Shown here one piece after another: positions 24,386 to 31,806 of a stretch of DNA of 38,714 nucleotides. The notes under the pieces are model-generated. The model worked only from the letters and a program-made list of their open reading frames with translations, was not told the origin of the DNA and did no database searches. The stretch's first letter is position 1, and every line of letters starts with the position of its first letter. The position numbers and the translations under genes are program-made. Source of the DNA: Lachnospiraceae bacterium (lineage in GTDB: Bacteria; Bacillota; Clostridia; Lachnospirales; Lachnospiraceae); NCBI GenBank assembly GCA_029338735.1, contig JAQYAY010000042.1:1-38714 (forward strand). Direction: 5' to 3'.

Positions 24386-25282
24386 ATGTTTGGCTATGTT
24401 ATTGCAGACAGACAGCAGATGTCTGATGAAGAAAAAGAAGAATACAAATCATATTATTGTGGCCTGTGCAAGGAGATGCAGAAGATAGCAGGGTTTAAGG
24501 GAAGTGTGGTACTGAGCTATGATGTCGCCTTCCTTTATATCCTGCTTTCCGGTCTATATGAACCGTCTGGTATAGTATCATTGGAGAAGTGCAGCGTGCA
24601 TCCGTTCAGGAAGTACAAGGTGGTCACGAATCCGATTGCAGATTATGCTGCATCAATGAATATTCTTTTAGGATATTACAATCTGATGGATGACTATGAA
24701 GATGAGCGTGATCACAAGAAGAAAATGCTTGCCGACTATCTGAAAAAGTATCTGGACCAGATAGAAGGAAAGTATCCCAGACAGTTCAATGCAGTTGCGC
24801 ACAATATTGAATGTATCACGAAGGCTGAGCAGAGTCACGAAGAGAATATAGACATACCTGCCGGGAAGACCGGTCAGATGCTTGCAGAGATCTTTGCCAT
24901 GAAGGAGGATGAATGGCAGGATGATCTGAGGAATATGGGCTACTATATCGGCAAGTTTGTCTATGTGCTTGACGCATATCTCGATATAGACAGGGACAGA
25001 AAGACAGGCAGTTACAACCCGTTTATAGCAAAGCAGAATTCTGACCCGAAGGGATTTGAGGATTATATAGAGATGACACTCACATCCATGATGTCTGAGA
25101 CAGCAAGATCATTTGAAGTGCTGCCGATAGTCCAGGATGTATCAATCCTCAGGAATGTCCTGTATTCAGGTGTGTGGAGTGCTTTCAAGGCTCACCAGTA
25201 CAAGATGCAGAAGAAGCAGGGTCAGGAGGCAGAGGAAGAAGATAGTATTGGATCCATACAAAGTGCTAGGCGTACCGTATGA
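24386..25282 (+). CDS. DUF5685 family protein
   Basis: A 298-residue, mostly helical protein. The start [28 protein letters not shown] matches the DUF5685 signature, with the CGLC pair at 25-28 and LSYDVAFL after it. Two Asp-rich segments stand out: MDDYEDERD (101-109) and [10 protein letters not shown] (195-204). Their spacing and helical setting recall the metal-binding motifs of class I terpene synthase folds; this is only a comparison by eye. GAGGA sits about 9 nt before the ATG. The J-domain gene overlaps its 3' end by 35 nt, a pairing that suggests joint function. The biochemical role is unknown. Confidence 0.8.
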   Translation: MFGYVIADRQQMSDEEKEEYKSYYCGLCKEMQKIAGFKGSVVLSYDVAFLYILLSGLYEPSGIVSLEKCSVHPFRKYKVVTNPIADYAASMNILLGYYNLMDDYEDERDHKKKMLADYLKKYLDQIEGKYPRQFNAVAHNIECITKAEQSHEENIDIPAGKTGQMLAEIFAMKEDEWQDDLRNMGYYIGKFVYVLDAYLDIDRDRKTGSYNPFIAKQNSDPKGFEDYIEMTLTSMMSETARSFEVLPIVQDVSILRNVLYSGVWSAFKAHQYKMQKKQGQEAEEEDSIGSIQSARRTV

Positions 25283-25658
25283 TGCGTCTGACGAACAGAT
25301 AAAGAAGGCATACAGGACACTTGCGAGAAAATATCATCCTGATGCCAATGTTGACAACCCGAATAAGGAGGAGACTACAGCGAAGTTCCAGCAGGTGCAG
25401 CAGGCCTATGATATGATCATGAAGGGCCAGCGGAACGGGGACAGCAGCTGGAATTATCAGCAGGGCGGCTACCAGCAGAATCAGGGCTATAGCCAGGGCG
25501 GATATCAGCAGGGTAGCTATGGATACGGTCAGGGAGATGATTTTGATCCTGACTGGTATCAGAGACAGACCCGCAGATATGGATATGATACATTTGATAA
25601 TGGCAGATACTGCCTCAATCTGCTTCCATTCTGTTTCTGCTTTTTCCCTTGCTGCTGA
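25248..25658 (+). CDS. Small J-domain protein with Q/G/Y-rich region and Cys tail
   Basis: A 136-residue protein. Residues 1-62 are a J domain ([16 protein letters not shown] at 30-32) that would stimulate a DnaK ATPase. Residues about 69-96 are a Gln/Gly/Tyr-rich low-complexity run with repeats of the YQQG type, resembling prion-like linkers. The end (121-136) is hydrophobic and Cys-rich (Cys122, 128, 130, 135, 136), with the last five being FFPCC. No Zn domain or DnaJ C-terminal domain is present. The start is taken as TTG 25248 because it begins just at the J domain and AGAGGAAG (25231-25238) lies 9 nt before. It overlaps the DUF5685 gene. Confidence 0.82.
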   Translation: MDPYKVLGVPYDASDEQIKKAYRTLARKYHPDANVDNPNKEETTAKFQQVQQAYDMIMKGQRNGDSSWNYQQGGYQQNQGYSQGGYQQGSYGYGQGDDFDPDWYQRQTRRYGYDTFDNGRYCLNLLPFCFCFFPCC

Positions 25659-25670
25659 TTACATATATTC

Positions 25671-26333
25671 ATGAATGAAAAGGAACTGAACGAGCTCGAA
25701 AGAGCCCGAATTTTTACAAATATAAATGGTGAGCAGATTGAGTCGCTCATGGACTGCGTTCACGGAGAGATAAAGACATACGATAAGAACAGCTATATCT
25801 TTTCAGCAGGCGAGCAGATCACGAAGATAGGTGTCGTGATGGAGGGACAGATCCAGGTGGAAAATATCGACTACTGGGGCAATGCAGCCATCATCAATCT
25901 CATAAGTCCGGGCGAGATCTTCGGTGAGTCCTATGCGTCGCCTGATGCAGAACCGCTTCCGAATGATATCCTTGCGCTGACTAAGTGCAAGGTGCTTTTT
26001 ATGGATATGCACAGTATTCTCACGACGTGCCAGAGGTCATGCTCATTTCACAACCAGCTGATCCAGAATCTGTATATGATAGCCACGAAGCGCAACCGCT
26101 ACATGAACAGGAAGATCAGTCATATGAGCAAGCGCACTACCCGGGAGAAGCTCCTGGCATATCTGTCTGATGAGGCACAGAGGCAGGACTCGAAGCATTT
26201 TACAATACCATTTGACAGGCAGCAGCTCGCTGATTATCTGTCGGTTGAGAGGAGTGCGATGAGTGCGGAGCTGTCAAGGATGCAGAGGGATGGCCTGATC
26301 TCATATCACAAGAATGAATTTACACTGAGGTGA
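25671..26333 (+). CDS. Crp/Fnr family transcription regulator
   Basis: A 220-residue regulator with an N-terminal cyclic-nucleotide-binding-like beta-barrel (about 15-125, including SPGEIFGESYA) and a C-terminal winged helix (about 150-220) with recognition region DRQQLADYLSVERSAMSAELSRM. No N-terminal Cys cluster is present, so it is not an Fnr-type iron-sulfur sensor; the ligand is unknown. Only 12 bp separate it from the J-domain gene, and no Shine-Dalgarno is visible in front of ATG 25671, so translation may depend on coupling. Confidence 0.88.
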   Translation: MNEKELNELERARIFTNINGEQIESLMDCVHGEIKTYDKNSYIFSAGEQITKIGVVMEGQIQVENIDYWGNAAIINLISPGEIFGESYASPDAEPLPNDILALTKCKVLFMDMHSILTTCQRSCSFHNQLIQNLYMIATKRNRYMNRKISHMSKRTTREKLLAYLSDEAQRQDSKHFTIPFDRQQLADYLSVERSAMSAELSRMQRDGLISYHKNEFTLR

Positions 26334-26353
26334 CGTCACTGTCACCTTTTTTT
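26329..26353 (+). terminator. Terminator overlapping the crp stop codon
   Basis: GGTGAC (26329-26334) pairs with GTCACC (26341-26346) around GTCACT, followed by seven T. The stem includes the TGA stop of the regulator gene. Confidence 0.85.
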
Positions 26354-26399
26354 ATTTCAGGAAATAGAGTATAATGCAGGAGATGACGGAGGATTCATA

Positions 26400-27866
26400 A
26401 TGAAAAAATTAAGCGAACTTTTAAAAGATACACAGTATACAGTCACGAGCGGGCCTGCTGATGCAGAGATCGAGAGCCTCGTATATGATTCAAGAAAGGC
26501 TGGCAAGGGCAGCCTGTTCGTTGCAATGCCAGGGGCCAAGGTTGATGGCACTGCATTTATCCCACAGGTTATTGAGGCTGGAGCAGCAGCAATCGTTGCA
26601 GAAAAAGAGGCCGATGTTCCGGAGAATGTCACTTTTATAAAAGTTGATGATGCAAGAGAGGCACTCGCATATTTATCAGCTGCCTGGTTTGACCATCCTG
26701 CAGATAAGATCAAGGTAATCGGGATCACAGGTACCAAGGGCAAGACCACGACTACATATATGATCAGGTCCATTCTTGAAAATGCCGGCAAGAAGGTCGG
26801 CCTTATCGGGACTATTGAGGCAATAATAGGAGATAAGCATATACCGTCTCTTAATACTACTCCTGAGAGCTACGTGGTTCAGGACTATCTGTCACAGATG
26901 GCAGATCAGGGAATAGAGACAGCTGTCATGGAAGTCAGCTCTCAGGCACTGAAGCTTCACCGTGTGAGTGGCATGACATTCGAGATAGGTATTTTTACAA
27001 ATATTTCCCCAGACCATATCGGACCTGCTGAGCATAAGGACTTCGCAGAGTATCTGTACTGCAAGAGTCTTCTTTTCAGGCAGTGCAGACACGGAATCTT
27101 CAATGCAGATGACGAGCATTTTGGGGATATCCTGAAAGGTCATACCTGCACCGTGAATACCTATGCGATTGACCATGATGCAGACTTCGTGGCGAAGGAT
27201 ATAGAGCTCGTGCACAAGCCGGGATATCTCGGAGTCAATTATGATGTCACTGGAAAAGAAAACTTCCCTGTGACGATCGATGTGCCGGGTAGATTTTCCG
27301 TATACAATTCACTGTGTGCAATCGCTGTATGCCACTTTTTCAATGTGAGTGTTGAAGCCATGCAGAAGGCTCTCAAGGCCGCCAAGGTAAAGGGCCGTAT
27401 CGAGATGATCCATGTATCGGATGATTTCGCGCTGATGATCGACTATGCACACAATGCAATGGCTCTTGAGAGCCTGCTGACATCGATCAAGGAGTACAAT
27501 CCTGGCAGGATCGTCACCGTATTCGGATGTGGCGGCAACCGTTCGAAGCTTCGCAGATATGAGATGGGCGAGGTGTCAGGAAGACTGTCTGACTTCACCA
27601 TTATCACATCTGACAATCCGCGATTCGAGGAGCCGCTTGATATCATAAATGATATCGAGACCGGCATCAAAAAGACAGATGGAAAATATATCAGGATCCC
27701 TGATCGTAAGGATGCTATAAAGTATGCAATCGAGCATGGCCAGAAGGGCGATGTCATCATCCTTGCAGGTAAGGGTCATGAGGACTATCAGGAGATCAAG
27801 GGCGTCAAGTATCCGATGGACGAGAGAGTACTGATCAAAGAGGTGCTCGAGGAACTGAAGGGTTAA
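26400..27866 (+). CDS. murE: UDP-MurNAc-tripeptide synthetase MurE (meso-DAP type)
   Basis: A 488-residue cytosolic ligase adding the third amino acid to UDP-MurNAc-L-Ala-D-Glu. It has the ATP loop GTKGKTTTT (110-118, Lys115), TTPESYVVQ, the MEVSSQAL segment, YCKSLLF with the carbamylated lysine position, and the C-terminal DNPR at 405-408, which marks meso-diaminopimelate as substrate rather than lysine. GGAGG at 26388-26392 is the ribosome site. TATAAT at 26370-26375 is a possible -10 but has no good -35. The TAATG junction couples it to priA. It is not in the usual mur-fts cluster. Confidence 0.93.
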   Translation: MKKLSELLKDTQYTVTSGPADAEIESLVYDSRKAGKGSLFVAMPGAKVDGTAFIPQVIEAGAAAIVAEKEADVPENVTFIKVDDAREALAYLSAAWFDHPADKIKVIGITGTKGKTTTTYMIRSILENAGKKVGLIGTIEAIIGDKHIPSLNTTPESYVVQDYLSQMADQGIETAVMEVSSQALKLHRVSGMTFEIGIFTNISPDHIGPAEHKDFAEYLYCKSLLFRQCRHGIFNADDEHFGDILKGHTCTVNTYAIDHDADFVAKDIELVHKPGYLGVNYDVTGKENFPVTIDVPGRFSVYNSLCAIAVCHFFNVSVEAMQKALKAAKVKGRIEMIHVSDDFALMIDYAHNAMALESLLTSIKEYNPGRIVTVFGCGGNRSKLRRYEMGEVSGRLSDFTIITSDNPRFEEPLDIINDIETGIKKTDGKYIRIPDRKDAIKYAIEHGQKGDVIILAGKGHEDYQEIKGVKYPMDERVLIKEVLEELKG

Positions 27867-29863
27867 TGTACGCACACGTATATATAAAGATAGGTGTCAC
27901 AAAGCTTGACCGTCCGTTTACATATTCGATTCCTGCAGAGCTTGAAGGGAAAGTAGTTCCCGGCTGTGAGGTCAGGGTGCCGTTCGGAGCGAGGAAGCTC
28001 AGAGGATTTGTGGTCTCTGTTGACGATCAGTCGGATATAGATGATTCACAGACAAAGGATATCATTTCCGCGAAGCCGTTCGATGCGAAGTCTGACGGAG
28101 CACTTTTTGCACTCGCAGGGTTTATCCATGAGAGATACGGCGGTACTTTCGGACAGGCGTTATCGGCAGTCTTTCCGTCTATGGCAAATGCCACGAAGAA
28201 CAAGGACAGGAAGCTTTTGGATCCTTTTGAAAAGCTGACACTGCCCGAGGGAAAGCCTGATATAGTCCTGAATGATGAGCAGAAAAAGGTGGTAAGTACT
28301 TTTTCAGAGGACAGGGATCAGGGCGTCCGCAGGGCCTATCTGCTCAAGGGTGTGACCGGAAGCGGCAAGACACTCTGCTATATCAGGATGATCGAGAAGG
28401 TCATAGAGCAGGGGCAGCAGGCGATAGTTCTGATACCTGAGATCGCCCTGACGCTACAGAATATCATGAGGTTCTACAGATTCTTCGGAGAGCGGGTTTC
28501 TGCCATCAATTCGAGGATGACACCTGCCATGCGGCGTGACCAGTTCGAGAGAGCGAGACGAGGCGACATATCTGTGATGATAGGGCCGAGGAGCGCTCTT
28601 TTTACACCGTTTAAGAATCTGGGACTCATCATAGTGGATGAGGAGCATGAGACGAGCTACAATAGCGAGCATCCGCCGAAGTATCATGCGGTTGATGTGG
28701 CAGTAGAGCGTGGGAAAATAAACGGCGCTTCAGTCGTGCTGGGCTCTGCAACTCCTTCCGTGAATTCATATTATCATGCCATGAATGGTGACTACACTCT
28801 TCTCACTCTCGACAAGAGAGCAAAGGATGCAGCGCTTCCGAAGGTGACTGTCGTCGATATGAGAGAAGAGCTCCGGAATGGCAACCGTTCAATGCTTAGC
28901 GATACTCTTTTTCATGCGATAAAAGACAGGCTCTCAAGACATGAGCAGGTCATGCTTTTTATCAACAGGAGAGGTGTCGCGGGGACAGTATCTTGCAGAG
29001 AGTGCGGTCAAGTGATAAAATGCTCTCATTGCGATGTGCCGATGTCACTGCACAGGGACGGCTATCTGTACTGCCATTACTGTGGCGAGCGGATTCCGTT
29101 CAGGAGAGAATGTCCGTCATGTCATTCGAAGCTCATAGGTACGATGCGTGCCGGCACTGAAAAGATTGAGAATGAGATAATCCGCAATTTCCCGGGAGTC
29201 AGGGTACTTCGCATGGATGCCGATACTACAAAGGGGCCGGACGGATTCCGTCCGATACTTTTGGCATTCAATGCGCATGAGGCTGATGTACTGATCGGGA
29301 CACAGATGATAGTCAAGGGACACGATTTCCCGGGGGTTACACTGATGGGAGTTCTGGCAGCAGATCTGTCACTCAATGTTCCAGACTATACAGCGGCTGA
29401 GAGGACATATGATCTGCTGCTTCAGGCATGCGGCAGAAGCGGCCGTGGCGAGAATGCCGGTGAGGCAATCATCCAGACATACCAGCCTGAGAACTATGCG
29501 ATACGGGCGGCTGCGGCAGGCGATTACAAAGCGTTCTATGATGAAGAGACATCATTCCGGTCACTCATGGATTATCCGCCATTCGGACATATGCTCTCAG
29601 TTCTTATCACTTCAAGAGAAGAGGATAAGTGCATTGAAATGGGGAAGTATGTCAAGGCTGTCATGAAGCAGGCCGATGACAAGCTGTTCGTAGCCGGTCC
29701 TACAGTCAGCGCAATCTCAAAGATAAAGGACGAATACCGCTATGAGCTGCTCGTCAAGGATTCTTCAATCGAGAGACTGGTTAAGGCAAGAAAGGCAGCT
29801 GACAGGGCAGTCCTTGACAGCAATGCACCAAAGGGTGCAGATATATGGTATGATTTTACCTGA
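27866..29863 (+). CDS. priA: Primosomal helicase PriA (compact form)
   Basis: A 665-residue replication-restart helicase. Residues about 1-100 are the 3'-DNA-binding domain (KLDRPFTYSIPAEL, PGCEVRVPFGARKLRGFVV). A short winged-helix part follows, then the helicase from about 146 with Walker A GVTGSGKT (Lys168), DEEH at 258-261 and SATPS. Zinc-binding Cys pairs sit in CRECG, CSHC, CHYCG and CPSC. The helicase C-lobe has GTQMIVKGHDFPGV and ACGRSGRG. Many PriA proteins have 730-800 residues; the loss is mainly between the DNA-binding domain and the helicase. It is one base coupled to murE and 35 bp before def. Confidence 0.93.
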   Translation: MYAHVYIKIGVTKLDRPFTYSIPAELEGKVVPGCEVRVPFGARKLRGFVVSVDDQSDIDDSQTKDIISAKPFDAKSDGALFALAGFIHERYGGTFGQALSAVFPSMANATKNKDRKLLDPFEKLTLPEGKPDIVLNDEQKKVVSTFSEDRDQGVRRAYLLKGVTGSGKTLCYIRMIEKVIEQGQQAIVLIPEIALTLQNIMRFYRFFGERVSAINSRMTPAMRRDQFERARRGDISVMIGPRSALFTPFKNLGLIIVDEEHETSYNSEHPPKYHAVDVAVERGKINGASVVLGSATPSVNSYYHAMNGDYTLLTLDKRAKDAALPKVTVVDMREELRNGNRSMLSDTLFHAIKDRLSRHEQVMLFINRRGVAGTVSCRECGQVIKCSHCDVPMSLHRDGYLYCHYCGERIPFRRECPSCHSKLIGTMRAGTEKIENEIIRNFPGVRVLRMDADTTKGPDGFRPILLAFNAHEADVLIGTQMIVKGHDFPGVTLMGVLAADLSLNVPDYTAAERTYDLLLQACGRSGRGENAGEAIIQTYQPENYAIRAAAAGDYKAFYDEETSFRSLMDYPPFGHMLSVLITSREEDKCIEMGKYVKAVMKQADDKLFVAGPTVSAISKIKDEYRYELLVKDSSIERLVKARKAADRAVLDSNAPKGADIWYDFT

Positions 29864-29898
29864 CTGAGGTCAGATGATATACAGAAAGGAAGAAGCAA

Positions 29899-30390
29899 AT
29901 GGCACTTAGAGAAATAAGGATTCAGGGTGATCCTGTACTGGAAAAGGTCTGCAAGCCTGTGAAGGAGATGACTCCGAGACTGAAGGAGCTTGTGGATGAT
30001 ATGCTCGAGACCATGTACAATGCCAATGGCGTGGGTCTTGCAGCTCCACAGGTAGGAGTGCTCCGCCGTATAGTAGTAATAGACGTAGGCGAAGGTCCAT
30101 ATGTGCTTGTGAATCCTGAAATCGTTGAGAGCGATGGGGAACAGACAGGACAGGAAGGCTGTCTGTCAGTACCTGATATGTACGGCATAGTGACGCGTCC
30201 TATGCATGTGAAGGCAAAGGCTCTTGACAAGGACATGAAGCCATATGAGATAGAGGCAGAAGGCCTCTTTGCAAGAGCCATCTGTCATGAGCTCGATCAT
30301 CTCGATGGCAGGATGTATACTGAGCTGGTCGAAGGCAGACTTCACAGCTATGATGAGCCAGAAGACTCTGAAGAGGAAGATAACGAATGA
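29899..30390 (+). CDS. def: Peptide deformylase
   Basis: A 163-residue metallohydrolase that removes the N-terminal formyl group from new proteins. The three motifs are clear: GVGLAAPQVG (44-53), EGCLS (86-90) with the metal Cys, and HELDH (130-134). An acidic tail (EPEDSEEEDNE) follows the domain. AAAGGAAG lies about 7 nt before the ATG. It overlaps fmt by ATGA; the two enzymes form the formylation cycle. Confidence 0.95.
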   Translation: MALREIRIQGDPVLEKVCKPVKEMTPRLKELVDDMLETMYNANGVGLAAPQVGVLRRIVVIDVGEGPYVLVNPEIVESDGEQTGQEGCLSVPDMYGIVTRPMHVKAKALDKDMKPYEIEAEGLFARAICHELDHLDGRMYTELVEGRLHSYDEPEDSEEEDNE

Positions 30391-31343
30391 ACGTGATTTT
30401 CATGGGAACTCCGGACTTCGCAGTTCCTGTACTTGATGCGATAAAAAATGCCGGTCACACTGTAAAACTCGTTGTGACCCAGCCTGACAAGCCCCGTGGA
30501 AGAGGTAAAAAAGTCACCTATTCCCCTGTCAAGGAATGGGCAGTCGAGCAGAATATACCGGTATATCAGCCGGAGAGGATCAGGAATCCTGAGTCTGTAG
30601 AAATGGTCAATACCATACCAGCCGATGTATGCGTGGTAGCTGCATTTGGACAGATCCTGCCGAAGGAGATTCTTGATCATCCGAAGTACGGATGCGTCAA
30701 TGTACATGCATCACTTCTTCCTAAGTACAGAGGTGCAGCACCTATACAGTGGTCCATCCTGAATGGTGATGAGTATACCGGAGTCACGACCATGCAGATG
30801 GGACCGGGACTTGATGACGGTGACATACTCCTACAGGAGAAGGTAAAGATAGCCGACGATGAGACGGGCGGAAGCCTTTTTGACAAGCTCGCAGATGTCG
30901 GGGCTTCACTTCTCGTGGAGACTCTCGATGGAATTGAAAAGGGAACGATCACTCCGGTTCCTCAGGATGAATCGCAGGCAACTCATGTCGGAATGATAAG
31001 AAAAGATATGGGCAAGCTCGACTTTACAGTATCGGCTGAGATACTTGAGAGAAGGGTAAGAGGACTTTATCCATGGCCTGGTTCGTATACTTTTCTTGAT
31101 GGCAAGAGCCTAAAGGTGTACAAGTCTTCATATATCGCGGAATCTGAGCTGGATGATTCCCAGAACAGGGCTCATGTTGGAACCATCGTAATTGTAAATG
31201 CAGATGGAGACGGAACTATAGCTGTCCGCTGTGCCGACGGAGCACTGGCTCTTCATGAAGTGCAGCTCGAAGGCAAAAAAAGAATGACCGTTTCAGCTTT
31301 TCTGAACGGCCATCCTCTCGTAGTCGGAACTACACTCGGTTGA
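30387..31343 (+). CDS. fmt: Methionyl-tRNA formyltransferase
   Basis: A 318-residue enzyme that formylates initiator Met-tRNA with 10-formyl-THF. It shows FMGTPDFAVPVL, TQPDKPRGRGKK, AAFGQILP, the catalytic segment NVHASLLPKYRGAAPIQW, and the C-terminal OB-like domain after about 205 (LYPWPGSYTFLDGKSLKVY). Standard length. In many Clostridia rsmB and other genes follow; here a strong terminator ends the operon. Confidence 0.95.
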   Translation: MNVIFMGTPDFAVPVLDAIKNAGHTVKLVVTQPDKPRGRGKKVTYSPVKEWAVEQNIPVYQPERIRNPESVEMVNTIPADVCVVAAFGQILPKEILDHPKYGCVNVHASLLPKYRGAAPIQWSILNGDEYTGVTTMQMGPGLDDGDILLQEKVKIADDETGGSLFDKLADVGASLLVETLDGIEKGTITPVPQDESQATHVGMIRKDMGKLDFTVSAEILERRVRGLYPWPGSYTFLDGKSLKVYKSSYIAESELDDSQNRAHVGTIVIVNADGDGTIAVRCADGALALHEVQLEGKKRMTVSAFLNGHPLVVGTTLG

Positions 31344-31350
31344 TTACATA

Positions 31351-31383
31351 CACCACTTGTACCAGGTACAGGTGGTGCATTTT
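31351..31383 (+). terminator. Strong terminator after fmt
   Basis: CACCACTTGTACC (31351-31363) pairs with GGTACAGGTGGTG (31365-31377), one T-G wobble, followed by CATTTT. The 131 bp after it (31384-31514) hold no gene or clear signal; an open frame on the minus strand there has no support. Confidence 0.88.
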
Positions 31384-31514
31384 GCGTTATTGTTAAATAG
31401 CCCTGCTTCAGCCCGAAGCTGGCAAGAGCATCCTTGATACCATCATTATGAAAAAGATTCAATCAGATTTATGACTTATTTACCTTATTCATGATATTTT
31501 GTTTATTCTGTTAA

Positions 31515-31543
31515 TTGAATGTGAAGGAATTATGTGCTATAAT
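31515..31543 (+). promoter_or_regulatory. Promoter of the cobalamin riboswitch transcript
   Basis: TTGAAT (31515-31520) and TATAAT (31538-31543) are exactly 17 bp apart, with a TGC extension at 31535-31537. This is the best promoter by consensus in the window. Transcription should start near 31550, just before P1 of the riboswitch. Confidence 0.85.
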
Positions 31544-31555
31544 CGCTGCGCCTTT

Positions 31556-31752
31556 AGTAGTAGGTGTCGGATATTGTGTGTGTGAATCCCATGCCATGCA
31601 TGCGATGATCCGGTGAAAAGGGAAGTCCGGTGTGAGTCCGGCGCGATCCCGTCACTGTGATAAGAGAAGACGGCCTGTATGCCACTGGAGTATTCTCCGG
31701 GAAGGCGGCCATATCTGCATTTATCTTCAAGCCAGGAGACCTGCCTGCTACG
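31556..31752 (+). ncRNA. Cobalamin (B12) riboswitch
   Basis: The conserved core is clear: GGTGAAAAGGGAAGTCCGG (31612-31630), GTGAGTCCGGCGCGATCCCG, the CACTGTGATAAG segment (31653-31664) and the closing AAGCCAGGAGACCTGCC (31729-31745). TAGTAGG near 31556 can pair with CTGCTA near 31744 to make P1. No intrinsic terminator follows before the gene, so translational control at GAAAGGAG (31788-31795) is more likely than termination. It should repress the downstream chelatase gene when B12 is plentiful. Confidence 0.93.
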
Positions 31753-31806
31753 GAAGCAAAACTATAACACGATGTATGTTTATTTGCGAAAGGAGAACAC
31801 ATCAAA

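Noticed and set aside
25656-25671. Leaderless promoter for the Crp/Fnr gene
   Set aside because: TTACAT lies 6 nt before the ATG but is a poor -10 with no -35; the absent ribosome site is better explained by translational coupling.
31253-31462. Minus-strand frame at the fmt end
   Set aside because: It covers a terminator and the fmt 3' end; no start signal or recognisable domain.
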